Shown: one piece after another, positions 17,806 to 27,014 of the stretch
Layout: every line of letters starts with the position of its first letter
Numbering within the stretch: the stretch's first letter is position 1
Assembly (NCBI RefSeq): GCF_018343615.1
Contig: NZ_JAGYPI010000003.1
Coordinates: 62,001 to 126,000 of the forward strand
From: Bacillus sp. FJAT-49736
GTDB taxonomy: Bacteria > Bacillota > Bacilli > Bacillales > Bacillaceae_C
Reading direction: 5' to 3'
DNA length: 64,000 nt
Made by a program: the position numbers and the translations under genes
Notes under the pieces: generated by a model
The model's input: only the letters and a program-made list of their open reading frames with translations
Told to the model about the DNA's origin: nothing
Database searches by the model: none

Positions 17806-18051
17806 ATGGGTATTATATTGACCGTGATCATTTCAGTATTAGTTTTATATTTTCTTGCCATGATTCCTTTGCAATACAATTATATTAAAGAAATGCAGGA
17901 AAAGAAGGTGAAAACCCAGCAAACAAATGAGGAAATCATTGATGACATGTCTTTTGAAGACCAACAGCTAACCTATAATTTGCAGGGGAATTTCTTTACC
18001 TTACCTTCAAGTATTGTTGCTTGGATAATTTATAAAATACGTAATCGTTGA
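17806..18051 (+). CDS. Small single-span membrane protein (possibly DUF3949)
   Basis: 81 residues. One N-terminal transmembrane helix (about residues 2-24), then a charged segment (KEMQEKKVKTQQTNEE) and a conserved-looking MSFEDQQLTYNLQGNFFTLPSSIVAW tail. It resembles short Bacillus membrane proteins of the DUF3949 type, but I am not sure of the family. AGGGGGAGAA precedes the start. No partner is evident. Confidence 0.72.
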   Translation: MGIILTVIISVLVLYFLAMIPLQYNYIKEMQEKKVKTQQTNEEIIDDMSFEDQQLTYNLQGNFFTLPSSIVAWIIYKIRNR

Positions 18052-18114
18052 TGGAAGATATACTGCTCAATAATGAAGAGGAGAGGTTCCAATGGGGAAT
18101 CTCCCTTATTAGTT

Positions 18115-18642
18115 TTAGGTAGTGATAGTAACGAGATTATTTTTCTCAAGAAGATTGCAAATTTCCTTTTCACACGTTTTTTCTATCAGGATGGTATAGT
18201 TTTGATGTGACTGATTCATCAGGGTTAATTCCCCATTTGGGTAATAACTATGAGATAAAGGCAACCACTCTAATTTAACCTTTTCTACATCTTCCCATGG
18301 AATAAAAATGTCTGCAATCGAAACTCCCTTTTTTCCAATCTTTCCATAGCGGAATAATGTCGGAAACAACCAATAACCTGCCATTGTGCTACCATATAGA
18401 AATAGCAAAGTTCGTAGATTAAAAAACCAAAGCGATAAAAGTACTAGAACCATATACAGTCCTAAGACAATAATATATATACGAGTATGCCACCATTTTC
18501 CCGTTCCTTTTACCCTGAAACTTCGCTCATGGACTGGTTCACATTTAATTCTTGTTCGACGAACACGAAAGAATTGGAAAATTAGATATAGGATAAAAAT
18601 AGTTGCCAACAGATTAATGATAATGAGATATGTATTACTCAT
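18115..18642 (-). CDS. Membrane protein, unknown function
   Basis: 175 residues with one helix at the N-terminus (about 5-24) and two close helices at about 54-92, followed by a soluble C-terminal domain of about 75 residues (KKGVSIADIFIPWEDVEKVKLEW...). That tail has the look of a PH-like or DUF5673-like domain, but the match is weak. AGGGAGGGAG precedes ATG 18642. Transcribed alone. Confidence 0.7.
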   Translation of the reverse strand: MSNTYLIIINLLATIFILYLIFQFFRVRRTRIKCEPVHERSFRVKGTGKWWHTRIYIIVLGLYMVLVLLSLWFFNLRTLLFLYGSTMAGYWLFPTLFRYGKIGKKGVSIADIFIPWEDVEKVKLEWLPLSHSYYPNGELTLMNQSHQNYTILIEKTCEKEICNLLEKNNLVTITT

Positions 18643-18980
18643 TATTACTCCCTCCCTTATGTTCTTTATTTAACCTTTTTTCTCATATCTTCTATACGAT
18701 AAAACTTATCAAAAGTTGCATATGTCTTTCTTCAAGGTTCTCTTCTTCTTTTTGTAGTTTGATAAATCGTAAATCTTACACATTGTTTCGTTCGGATTTT
18801 AAATCGGTTGCTCCATATACGAAAGTATTTATCGAAACTAAGCCTAGGAAGAGAGTCCAAGGCTACTTGTTTTTTCTGTTATTTATTTCATTCCAATGAA
18901 ATCCACCGTATTAATGTCTCCGAAATTAGATTCACCGCATAAAATATTACATTCTTAAAGAAAGGAAGGTGTTTTCTTAG
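18643..18980. other. Intergenic region with two inverted repeats
   Basis: AGCCTAGGA/TCCAAGGCT (18841-18864) is followed five bases later by six T and resembles a weak terminator, but no gene ends there. ATTTCATT-CC-AATGAAAT (18885-18902) is a perfect 8-bp dyad. No supported ORF. Confidence 0.35.
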
Positions 18981-19727
18981 GTGGGATTGTTTATTAATAA
19001 GAATGATCATCCAGAGGTTTTTCATAATCCGGGCAATATTCATGAATCAAATCAAGGGCTTGCGAAAATAGATTATTTATCAGAGGTAATTAAAGGACAG
19101 AAAGAGGCTTACGAATCATTGCAGGTTTCCTTTCATGATTTAAAACATCTACATCAACAACAGGAGAGTAATCAAATACATCAATGGAAAGATATCGGAG
19201 GCCAGCTAAAGGAGCTACAGGAGAATCACCAACAACAAAAGGAATTTGAATGTCATGTGATGGAGTGGCTAATAAAATTAGATAATGAAAATAGAAAGCT
19301 GCAAGGTATGATAGAAAATGAAGATCAATTAAAACAGAAGATGATAGAGCAAATCCATATCGTAAGTCAATCTAACCTGGAATTAATGACCAGACTCGCA
19401 CAATATGAATCATCTAACCAAGCTCTTGCGCAAAAAATAAACGAACAGCTTGAACGTCATCAGCAAATGTCTGAGCAATTTTCGAGGCAGGAAGATATTC
19501 AAAATGAATTATTAACTCGATTGGATAACCAAGAAGCATTAACAGAAAAAATTCTAAGACAAATTAACCATATTCGTTCCATATTATTCGAAAGAACGAA
19601 TTATTTAGCTGAAAAAATTGAGAATGGCTATAAGATCACCTCTTCCTATGTTTATAAATTAATGACAGGGTCCGACAAACCACTAACTCTTTTGATGATG
19701 AATCAAAAGGAAGAGGAGCATCGATAA
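18981..19727 (+). CDS. Coiled-coil protein, unknown function
   Basis: 248 residues, glutamine- and glutamate-rich. Long heptad-like segments run from about residue 30 to 215 (QQQESNQIHQWKDIGGQLKELQENHQQQ; QALAQKINEQLERHQQMSEQFSRQED). There are no membrane helices or signal peptide. The GTG start follows AAAGGAAGGTG. It may be structural, but I recognise no family. A shorter coiled-coil protein follows downstream after a hairpin. Confidence 0.72.
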   Translation: MGLFINKNDHPEVFHNPGNIHESNQGLAKIDYLSEVIKGQKEAYESLQVSFHDLKHLHQQQESNQIHQWKDIGGQLKELQENHQQQKEFECHVMEWLIKLDNENRKLQGMIENEDQLKQKMIEQIHIVSQSNLELMTRLAQYESSNQALAQKINEQLERHQQMSEQFSRQEDIQNELLTRLDNQEALTEKILRQINHIRSILFERTNYLAEKIENGYKITSSYVYKLMTGSDKPLTLLMMNQKEEEHR

Positions 19728-19728
19728 C

Positions 19729-19760
19729 TGGTGTCAGGCACCCAGAGGTGTCTGACACCA
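19729..19760. repeat. TGGTGTCAG hairpin repeat
   Basis: TGGTGTCAGgCACC pairs with GGTGtCTGACACCA around CAGA: 13 Watson-Crick pairs plus one G-U. Sequences of the form TGGTGTCAGGCACC are common dispersed palindromes in Bacillaceae genomes (from memory). It lies two bases after the coiled-coil gene and may also act as a terminator. Confidence 0.75.
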
Positions 19761-19856
19761 ATTGTTATTTAAGAGCAAGTTTGCTATATTATCTATGGAA
19801 ATCTCAAAAGAATTCCCCTCAGGATTCCAAAAAGGAATTTAGATTAAGGAGTTAAG

Positions 19857-20327
19857 ATGATGAGCAAATTAGAAGACCTACAAGTAGAACTGTCCAATTT
19901 AAAGGAAATAAACCACAAACATTTTGAAAATAACATCCTCCCTGGATTAAAATTAAAAGTGAAAGAGTTTTTATATGCCTTTGAAGACTATTTCAGAGAA
20001 AGAGGATTTGTCGTTAAAAAGGATCAAAATACTATACGTGTGGCATATGATTCCCTTGAATTCTCCGCAATTGCAAATGAACAAAATGATATTTTTATTA
20101 TGAAAGAAAGAGAGCAAATTGCATCTATTTCGGTAAAATATAAAAAAGCGAAAATGAATTTGCACCTTGTTCCTTCAGACCCTGCTGACCAGCTGGCAAT
20201 GGAAATAGAAAAACAGCGAGTTATGATGAGAGATCTTGAAAATCCTCAATTTTATTACACAGGCAGTGAATTCGGTTATCAATACGAGACCCCAATGTCT
20301 GTGCTGGAAAGTATTTTTTATGTGTAG
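19857..20327 (+). CDS. Hypothetical cytoplasmic protein
   Basis: 156 residues. The N-terminal 30 residues form a probable coiled coil (MMSKLEDLQVELSNLKEINHKHF). The rest is a small alpha/beta-like domain with DQNTIRVAYDSLEFSAIANE and an acidic, methionine-rich C-terminal helix (EIEKQRVMMRDLENPQF). No family is recognised. AAGGAG lies before ATG 19857. The gene may be functionally linked to the coiled-coil gene upstream, but the hairpin between them argues for separate transcripts. Confidence 0.7.
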   Translation: MMSKLEDLQVELSNLKEINHKHFENNILPGLKLKVKEFLYAFEDYFRERGFVVKKDQNTIRVAYDSLEFSAIANEQNDIFIMKEREQIASISVKYKKAKMNLHLVPSDPADQLAMEIEKQRVMMRDLENPQFYYTGSEFGYQYETPMSVLESIFYV

Positions 20328-20350
20328 GACTATAATAAAGTCAGCAATAT

Positions 20351-20397
20351 AAGAACATAGAATGGAGGTATACAACCTGATTTTTATGTTCTTTTTT
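20351..20397 (+). terminator. Terminator after the hypothetical gene at 19857
   Basis: AAGAACAT pairs with ATGTTCTT, with an inner AGGT/ACCT pair, followed by six T. Confidence 0.75.
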
Positions 20398-20530
20398 GCT
20401 TAGAATAAAAGTATTCATTTTTTCTTATTCTCCCCAAAAAATACATCATGGGTATAGACCAACTCTATCAATTTCAATTTCCTAAAGAAAAAGAAGAAGA
20501 ATATCAAAACGTTATTTTTCTTCTTTTGTA

Positions 20531-21949
20531 TTAAATTTCATCCTCTGAAAACGGAATCGGTTCCATATCTGAATGGTTCATCTTTCTTCTTGTAAAAACA
20601 AAATAATAATATAAATAACAAACTAGAACAAATCCAAACCCCCAGTAAAGTGAAGTTCGCTGCGTTGGGTCAAATGCAGTGAAAACAAAGATAGCCAGGC
20701 ACATAACAATACAAAGGATAGGAAAAAAAGGATATAGCCGAACTCTAAATTTTAAATCCTCCATTTTTCCTCCTGCCTTTACAAATTTCCCCCTGAAGCG
20801 TAATTGTGCAACTGCTATTGCTAGCCAAGTAAGTGTTCCCCCGACACCACTTATGGCTAGTAAGACGACAAACAAGGTATTTGCAGCCACAATGCTAGTT
20901 AATAAGGAAAGTAATGCAAATCCAAGTGTTATTAATAATGCATAGGATGGAACACCACGTTTATTCAGCTTTGCGAAAATGGATGGTGCCATCCCACTTT
21001 CGGAAAGAGAATACAAAATTCTGGTACATGCAAATAAGCCAGTATTACCTACGGAAAGGATAGCGGTTAAAATGACGAAATTCATGATATCCGCAGCATA
21101 TGGAATCCCAATCATATCGAATACAGTGACAAACGGACTTTCCAATACTCCTGCTTTCTGCCAAGGGACGAGAGCAGATAAGACAAAAATAGCAAGAACA
21201 TAAAAAATTAATACGCGGAATACGATATTACGAATTGCTTTCGGGATATTCTTCTCCGGTTCTTCTGTTTCCCCTGCAGCAACACCCATAATTTCTGAGC
21301 CTTGAAAGGCATATATAACGGTCATCATCGAAATGAAAACCCCCACCATACCAGCTGGAAATAATCCATCCCCGATAAAATTGGACATAAAAGGAGCTGG
21401 GTGACTATGCATAGGAATAACGCCGAAAATAGCTCCAAAGCCAATGATGATAAAGAGTATTACCGTCAGCACCTTAATGCCGGCAAACCAATACTCTGTT
21501 TCAGCAAAACTGCGTGTAGTAAGCGAGTTAATGGAAAAAAGAATGATAACGAATAATGCACACCAGATCCAGACAGGGACATCAGGAAACCAGCGTTTCA
21601 TTAGAACGCCGGCAGCTACAAATTCAAGTCCAACGTATAATGCCCAGCTTAACCAATATATCCACCCAATGACAAAACCTGTTGCAGGACCAATAAATCG
21701 GGTGGCATGTGCTTGAAAGGATCCTGAAACCGGCATCACTACTGATAATTCTCCCAGACATACCATTGCTAAATACATAAGTAGACCACCGACTAAATAA
21801 GCCAAAATGGCACCAGCAGGACCCGCCTCCCCGATTGCATAGCCTGATCCTAAAAATAGCCCAGTTCCAATAATGCCTCCTAAGGACATCATGAATAAGT
21901 GCCGGCTCTTCATTGTTCTTTTCAATTTCGATTGATTCTCATGGCCCAT
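20531..21949 (-). CDS. APC-superfamily amino acid permease
   Basis: 472-residue, 12-helix transporter of the AAT family (RocE/GabP/YbxG-like). It opens with the family helix SRHLFMMSLGGIIGTGLFLGSGYAIGEAGP, followed by YLVGGLLMYLAMVCLGELSVVMPVSGSF. Other marks are YAFQGSEIMGVAAGETEEPEKNIPKAI and GNTGLFACTRILYSLSESG. The substrate is not decidable; cationic or gamma-amino acids are typical. It follows a Rieske oxygenase gene by 64 bases on the same strand, so the two probably form an operon. A full cre consensus lies just before its start. Confidence 0.92.
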   Translation of the reverse strand: MGHENQSKLKRTMKSRHLFMMSLGGIIGTGLFLGSGYAIGEAGPAGAILAYLVGGLLMYLAMVCLGELSVVMPVSGSFQAHATRFIGPATGFVIGWIYWLSWALYVGLEFVAAGVLMKRWFPDVPVWIWCALFVIILFSINSLTTRSFAETEYWFAGIKVLTVILFIIIGFGAIFGVIPMHSHPAPFMSNFIGDGLFPAGMVGVFISMMTVIYAFQGSEIMGVAAGETEEPEKNIPKAIRNIVFRVLIFYVLAIFVLSALVPWQKAGVLESPFVTVFDMIGIPYAADIMNFVILTAILSVGNTGLFACTRILYSLSESGMAPSIFAKLNKRGVPSYALLITLGFALLSLLTSIVAANTLFVVLLAISGVGGTLTWLAIAVAQLRFRGKFVKAGGKMEDLKFRVRLYPFFPILCIVMCLAIFVFTAFDPTQRTSLYWGFGFVLVCYLYYYFVFTRRKMNHSDMEPIPFSEDEI

Positions 21950-21986
21950 ATTCTTTCACCTATCTTCCAATACATTATTTTTATTC

Positions 21987-22001
21987 AGGAAGCGCTTACA
22001 A
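21987..22001 (-). promoter_or_regulatory. Candidate cre site (CcpA) before the permease gene
   Basis: TTGTAAGCGCTTCCT on the minus strand matches all fixed positions of WTGNAANCGNWNNCW. It lies 38 bases upstream of the permease start and inside the Rieske-permease intergenic gap, which suggests carbon catabolite repression. Confidence 0.65.
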
Positions 22002-22013
22002 AAAAAGTACGAT

Positions 22014-23096
22014 TTATTTTCCCTCTGCTAAAGGTAAAACCTTTTCTAAATCACGTTGTAAAAGTAAGTGAAAATGATGTACTAAATTCTCAGTAAGGGA
22101 AAATCTGCCTTGTGAATATGCCCCCGTCTCGATTCCCTTTTGAACGGTCTCGCAGATATCTAAATCCTCTTTTCGAACTAATTGGTCAATGGCCATTAGC
22201 TCTTCTTCTTCCTGGGTTACTTCTTCCGTCATAAAAAAAGTTGTGTATACATACTTTGTAGTTTTGTTATCGATCGGTATGGATTGATGGATAGATAGAT
22301 TAGCAGGCCCTGGGTCAAAGGAAAACCATGTATTCGGATACAGCCAATAATATCGTCCTCCCTTCCCTAAAGGAAAATCACTGTTCATTCCTTTAAGAGG
22401 GGTACTTTGATAGGAATAGTTATCATGCATCACGTATTCGTATTGATTCATATCAACCTTTGAAACGAGTGCTTTATGGACAATGGAACAATGATCGCAT
22501 TCAAGATAATTATCAATGCCAATCTTCCAATTTGATTTGCAAATCGTTTCCTTTACGCGAGCTTTTTTCAAATCTCCAAGATTATTTTCTTTAACATGAT
22601 GAAATAAATCTGGAAATTGAGTGGCAAGCGGGAGTGCTTCTGGATCAAGATTGACAAATATAAAGGATTCAAAGATTTCTAGGTTTACTTTTTTTAAACA
22701 AAAATCCTGATGATCAAAATTGTCCACTCCCTTCATATTAGGAGCCTTATTCAAAGTTCCATCTAAATAATAGGACCATGCATGATAAGGGCAAACGAGG
22801 AGCGGCTTATTTCCTTCCCCCTCCACTAGTTTCGAGGCGCGATGTGAGCAAACATTATAAAAGGCTCGGATTTCCCTATCCTGTCCACAAATAACAATGA
22901 TTGGTTTATCAGCTACTTCGGTCGCAATATAATCCCCTGGGTTAGTAAATTGGCTGGTATGACCAACATATTGCCATGTCTTGCTAAAAATCTCCTTTTT
23001 TTCTATCTCTAACACATCAGGGTTTGTATATAGCCAGGATGGTAGAGTATGAGCTTCACTTAACTTTTCGCTAACACGGTGAGTTATTTTTTTCAA
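22014..23096 (-). CDS. Rieske non-heme iron oxygenase, alpha subunit type
   Basis: 360 residues. The Rieske [2Fe-2S] motif is CSH...CPYH with C83, H85, C102 and H105. The catalytic-domain motif NYLECDHCSIVH supplies bridging D201 and iron ligands H202 and H207. Length and sequence fit single-component-type oxygenases that demethylate or hydroxylate quaternary amines (choline monooxygenase, GbcA, stachydrine demethylase, CntA group), which need a separate reductase. No reductase gene is in the window. The downstream amino acid permease and the divergent D-serine dehydratase/ABC cluster suggest an amine or amino-acid-derived substrate (inference). Confidence 0.88.
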   Translation of the reverse strand: MKKITHRVSEKLSEAHTLPSWLYTNPDVLEIEKKEIFSKTWQYVGHTSQFTNPGDYIATEVADKPIIVICGQDREIRAFYNVCSHRASKLVEGEGNKPLLVCPYHAWSYYLDGTLNKAPNMKGVDNFDHQDFCLKKVNLEIFESFIFVNLDPEALPLATQFPDLFHHVKENNLGDLKKARVKETICKSNWKIGIDNYLECDHCSIVHKALVSKVDMNQYEYVMHDNYSYQSTPLKGMNSDFPLGKGGRYYWLYPNTWFSFDPGPANLSIHQSIPIDNKTTKYVYTTFFMTEEVTQEEEELMAIDQLVRKEDLDICETVQKGIETGAYSQGRFSLTENLVHHFHLLLQRDLEKVLPLAEGK

Positions 23097-23231
23097 TCGA
23101 ATACCCTCCTTTTAAAAATCAGAAAATTAGTAAAATTATATGAAAGAAAATAAGAAAAAGACATAATATGACGAGTATTTTTTCACTAGCCCTATATAAT
23201 AAAAGTAAGTTGAAAAAGGGAGGTTTTCTGA

Positions 23232-24578
23232 ATGTCTACAAAACTATTAGAAGGTAAAACTATTTCAGAATGGATAGAAGAATATCCGCTATTACATAAC
23301 TTATTAAAAATGGATGAAGTTTTATGGATAAATCGAGAATACGGCAAGAAGAAAAATAATACTAAATTAACCAGTATAGACATCTTAGATGCCGAAGAGC
23401 GACTACTACGATTTGCACCATATATTCAGTCTGTATTCCCTGAGACAGCAAAAATGAAGGGTATCATTGAATCACCGCTTGTGGAAATTAATAATATGAA
23501 AAACTCCTTGGAGCAAAGCTATCAAGTGAATATTTGCGGTAAGCTTCTATTAAAGTGTGATAATGACCTGCCAATATCCGGTTCCATAAAAGCAAGAGGT
23601 GGTATTTACGAGGTTCTAAAACATGCGGAAGAGCTTGCCATCAAACATGGACTTTTACAAACTTCGGATTCGTATACAGTCCTTCGTACAGAAAAGTGTA
23701 AGAAATTATTCTCTTCGAAAAAAATAGCAGTTGGATCTACTGGTAATCTTGGTTTAAGTATAGGAATTATAAGCGCCTGCCTTGGCTTCAAAGTGACGGT
23801 CCATATGTCATCCGATGCAAAACAGTGGAAAAAGGACTTGCTGCGGAGCAAAGGGGTAGATGTAATCGAATATCCAACCGATTACAGTAAAGCAGTGGAA
23901 GAAGGAAGAAAACAAGCGGAAGCGGATCCGGATTGTTATTTTATCGATGATGAGAATTCTCAGGATTTATTTTTAGGCTATGCTGTGGCTGCTTCACGTT
24001 TAAAAAAGCAGCTGGAAGAAAGAAATATCTTAGTCGATGAGAATCATCCATTGTTTGTTTATCTTCCATGTGGAGTAGGTGGGGGACCAGGTGGAATTAC
24101 GTTTGGATTAAAGATGGCATTTGGTCATTATGTTCACTGCTTCTTTGCAGAGCCAACCCATTCTCCGAGCTTTCTTATTGGTCAAATGACGGGCCTTCAG
24201 GATAAGGTTTCCGTATTTGATTTTGGACTCGATAATCATACTGCTGCAGACGGATTAGCAGTCGGAAAGCCCTCCAGCTTCGTTGGAAATACAATTGGTC
24301 ATATGCTGAGCGGCTGCTACACAGTTCAGGATCAAAGGCTTTTCACACTGCTGCATGACCTTGCTGATGCCGAAAATATTTACCTCGAGCCTTCCGCAGC
24401 TGCAGGAATTTTTGGTCCTATACAAATATTCAAAAAAATGGTGGGATTACAATATATATCTGTGCAAAAATTACAAGATAAGATGGAAAATGCCTATCAT
24501 CTTGTATGGGCGACAGGAGGAAGTATGGTTCCTGATAATGAAAGGAAGGAGTATTACCGCCGAGGGGAACGTCAATAG
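23232..24578 (+). CDS. dsdA: D-serine dehydratase
   Basis: 448-residue PLP enzyme that converts D-serine to pyruvate and ammonia, giving detoxification and use of D-amino acids. The PLP lysine is K120 in [20 protein letters not shown] binds substrate, GVGGGPGG the cofactor phosphate, and LEPSAAAG and WATGGSMVP complete the fold type II site. Length and the N-terminal WIEEYPLL block match DsdA. AGGGAGG precedes ATG 23232. It is the first gene of a plus-strand group with an amino-acid ABC transporter and is divergent from the Rieske-permease pair. Confidence 0.94.
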   Translation: MSTKLLEGKTISEWIEEYPLLHNLLKMDEVLWINREYGKKKNNTKLTSIDILDAEERLLRFAPYIQSVFPETAKMKGIIESPLVEINNMKNSLEQSYQVNICGKLLLKCDNDLPISGSIKARGGIYEVLKHAEELAIKHGLLQTSDSYTVLRTEKCKKLFSSKKIAVGSTGNLGLSIGIISACLGFKVTVHMSSDAKQWKKDLLRSKGVDVIEYPTDYSKAVEEGRKQAEADPDCYFIDDENSQDLFLGYAVAASRLKKQLEERNILVDENHPLFVYLPCGVGGGPGGITFGLKMAFGHYVHCFFAEPTHSPSFLIGQMTGLQDKVSVFDFGLDNHTAADGLAVGKPSSFVGNTIGHMLSGCYTVQDQRLFTLLHDLADAENIYLEPSAAAGIFGPIQIFKKMVGLQYISVQKLQDKMENAYHLVWATGGSMVPDNERKEYYRRGERQ

Positions 24579-24697
24579 TTGACGAAAAATAGAATATTAG
24601 ATAGAAAAGGCTAGAATTTTTACGAACATTCCCTCTTCTAATCTATTGATGAAATCAATATAGATGAATATGGAAATAGATTACTAGGAGGAAGATT

Positions 24698-25525
24698 ATG
24701 AAGAATAAGGCGTTAAAAGGTATCCTTTCTTCATTGGCGATTGGCTTACTTTTGCTAGTCTCCGCATGTGGGACAAGTGAAAAGTCCTCTATGGGAGGAA
24801 ATAAAGACGAGAAACAGGAGAGGGTGAAATTAAGAATTGTAACAGATGCCTCCTATGCTCCGATGGAGTCATTGGAAGGGGATAAAATTGTTGGGTTTGA
24901 TGCAGATATTTTAGATGCAATTATGAAAGCAGCAGGATATGATTATGAACTGGTCAATGTTGGCTGGGACCCGCTCTTTGTTGAAATTCAAGGTAAAACG
25001 GCGGATGCTGCTATTTCATCTATTACCATTGATGCGGACCGATTACAAACATATGATTTTTCCGTCCCATACTTTGAATCTATTAATAAAATATTGGTTC
25101 CAAAGGATAGTAAGGTACAAAGCGGGAATGATTTGAAAGGTAAGACAGTTGCAGTCCAAAATGGTACCACAGGACAGGCAATAACGGAAAAAATATTAGG
25201 AAAGAACTCCAGAAATATTAAAAAGTTCGAAAGCAACGTATTGGCGATTATGGAATTATTAAAAGGCGGAGCCGATGCTGTTATGGCTGATAATGCAGTT
25301 GTCGAGGAATATGCAAAAAATAATCCAAAAGATAACCTTAAAGTCATTTCAGATACTTCTTTTCCGTCTGAGTTCTACGGAATTATGTTACCGAAGGGAA
25401 GTAACCTGAAAGCCGATATTGATAAGGCAATAAAGAAGATTGTGGAAAACGGAACCTATGCTAAGCTTTACAAAAAAGCATTCGGTACCGAGCCAAATAT
25501 ATCTGCACTACAAAAACAATACTAA
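24698..25525 (+). CDS. Amino acid ABC transporter, substrate-binding lipoprotein
   Basis: 275-residue SBP_bac_3 protein. The signal peptide ends in a lipobox with C24 (LLLVSAC), so it is anchored to the outer face of the membrane. VGFDADILDAIMKAAGY and the DGVMAD-like GGADAVMADNAVVEEY are typical of polar amino acid binders (GlnH/ArtP group). It follows dsdA by 119 bases and precedes the cognate permease and ATPase. Given dsdA, D-serine or another small polar amino acid is a plausible ligand (inference). AGGAGGA precedes the start. Confidence 0.93.
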   Translation: MKNKALKGILSSLAIGLLLLVSACGTSEKSSMGGNKDEKQERVKLRIVTDASYAPMESLEGDKIVGFDADILDAIMKAAGYDYELVNVGWDPLFVEIQGKTADAAISSITIDADRLQTYDFSVPYFESINKILVPKDSKVQSGNDLKGKTVAVQNGTTGQAITEKILGKNSRNIKKFESNVLAIMELLKGGADAVMADNAVVEEYAKNNPKDNLKVISDTSFPSEFYGIMLPKGSNLKADIDKAIKKIVENGTYAKLYKKAFGTEPNISALQKQY

Positions 25526-25535
25526 ACATTCCTAG

Positions 25536-25570
25536 AATTGCGTAGCAAACCTAACTGTTACGCAATTTTT
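25536..25570 (+). terminator. Attenuating hairpin between binding protein and permease
   Basis: AATTGCGTA pairs with TACGCAATT and is followed by a short TTT-ATCTTT tract. It lies between the first and second transporter genes. It probably reduces read-through, so that binding protein is made in excess over the membrane components. Confidence 0.65.
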
Positions 25571-25592
25571 ATCTTTCTGGAGGAGATTCCAT

Positions 25593-26249
25593 ATGGATTT
25601 TCGTTTTGATTTAGTTGAACAATATATGCCATATTTTTTGCGAGGAACCCTTATTACAATAGAGTTTTCTATATTAGGGATTATTTTTGGTACCATTGTC
25701 GGTCTCATTATTGGGATTGGGAAAATGTCAGAAAATAGGGTGATTCGGTTTCCCTTTGTTTGGTATATTAACTTTTTTAGGGGAACACCACTTTTTGTCC
25801 AGATTCTCCTCGTTCATTTCGCAGTAATCCCAACATTAACAGGTAAAACAAATGCGTTCCTTGCATTAGTTGTAGCACTTTCTATTAATTCAGGGGCATA
25901 TATTTCAGAAATTTTCAGGGCAGGGATCCAATCGATTGATCGGGGACAGATGGAGGCGGCGCGGTCTCTTGGTATGACTCATAGGCAAGCAATGCGCCTT
26001 GTCATTTTACCTCAGGCAGTAAAAAGAATGATTCCTCCGCTTGGAAATGAGTTTATCGTATTAATTAAAGATTCTTCCCTCGGGGCTGTCATTGCGGCAC
26101 CTGAATTAATGTATTGGGGACGTGCCATGCAAGGTCAGTATTACCGCCCTTGGGAGCCATATTTAACGGTTGCGCTCATCTATTTTGTTTTAACACTCCT
26201 ACTCACATATTTGGTTAATTATATAGAAAGAAGGGTGAGCACGGAATGA
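25593..26249 (+). CDS. Amino acid ABC transporter, permease
   Basis: 218-residue HisM/GlnP-type permease with about five helices. The start-proximal [20 protein letters not shown] is typical. The EAA loop that contacts the ATPase is [30 protein letters not shown] precedes ATG 25593. Its end overlaps the ATPase gene by four bases (ATGA), which implies translational coupling. Confidence 0.95.
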   Translation: MDFRFDLVEQYMPYFLRGTLITIEFSILGIIFGTIVGLIIGIGKMSENRVIRFPFVWYINFFRGTPLFVQILLVHFAVIPTLTGKTNAFLALVVALSINSGAYISEIFRAGIQSIDRGQMEAARSLGMTHRQAMRLVILPQAVKRMIPPLGNEFIVLIKDSSLGAVIAAPELMYWGRAMQGQYYRPWEPYLTVALIYFVLTLLLTYLVNYIERRVSTE

Positions 26250-26968
26250 TTAAAGTAGAAAGCCTTAAAAAAACATTTGGAAAAAATGAAGTATTAAAGG
26301 ATATAAGTGTGAATATAAAGTCAAGGGAAGTAGTCGTGGTCATTGGACCTTCCGGGTCAGGGAAATCTACTTTTTTAAGATGCCTTAATTTACTGGAGAC
26401 CATTACTGGTGGACATGTATATATTGAAGGAACGGATATTACTGATTCCAAAACAGATATTAATGAAATACGGCGAGAAGTGGGAATGGTGTTTCAGCAA
26501 TTTAATTTATTTCCCCATAAAACCGTTATGGAAAACATCATGATGGCACCGATCCATGTACGAAAATGGGATAAGGAAAAAGCCCGCCAAAAGGGATTGG
26601 AGCTACTAGGAAAAGTGGGTCTTATGGAAAAGTCGGATGTATATCCCGATTCCTTATCAGGAGGTCAGAAGCAGCGGGTTGCCATCGCAAGGGCCTTGGC
26701 GATGGAACCAAAAATCATGCTGTTTGATGAACCAACATCCGCACTGGATCCTGAGATGGTCGGTGAAGTTTTGGAGGTTATGAAGCAGCTGGCTAAAGAG
26801 GGAATGACGATGATAATTGTAACACATGAAATGGGGTTTGCCCGTGAGGTTGGTGACCGGGTATTGTTTATGGATGGAGGATATATTGTGGAGGAAAATA
26901 TTCCAACCGAACTTTTCGACCATCCACAGCATGAAAGAACAAAGGCATTTTTAAGTAAAATATTGTAG
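26246..26968 (+). CDS. Amino acid ABC transporter, ATP-binding protein
   Basis: 240-residue ATPase of the GlnQ/ArtR group. Walker A is GPSGSGKST, the Q-loop is [10 protein letters not shown], the signature is LSGGQKQR, Walker B is [12 protein letters not shown] and the switch is VTHEM. It energises the permease encoded just upstream, with a four-base overlap. It is the last gene of the group and is followed by a strong terminator. Confidence 0.96.
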   Translation: MIKVESLKKTFGKNEVLKDISVNIKSREVVVVIGPSGSGKSTFLRCLNLLETITGGHVYIEGTDITDSKTDINEIRREVGMVFQQFNLFPHKTVMENIMMAPIHVRKWDKEKARQKGLELLGKVGLMEKSDVYPDSLSGGQKQRVAIARALAMEPKIMLFDEPTSALDPEMVGEVLEVMKQLAKEGMTMIIVTHEMGFAREVGDRVLFMDGGYIVEENIPTELFDHPQHERTKAFLSKIL

Positions 26969-26977
26969 TTTCCAAAA

Positions 26978-27010
26978 AGAAAGGCGAGCAGCACACCGCT
27001 GCTCACCTTT
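26978..27010. terminator. Bidirectional terminator after the ABC operon
   Basis: GAAAGGcGAGCAGC pairs with GCTGCTCaCCTTTC around a 5-base loop, with TTTTT on the plus side and AAAAAG on the other. It serves both convergent genes. Confidence 0.9.
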
Positions 27011-27014
27011 CTTT

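Noticed and set aside
18841-18880. Terminator-like hairpin in the 18643-18980 gap, possible small RNA
   Set aside because: The stem has a mismatch, the T-run is five bases away, and no convincing promoter lies upstream.
18938-18946. CATAAAATA resembling a SigK -10 box before the coiled-coil gene
   Set aside because: No AC-type -35 at the right distance.
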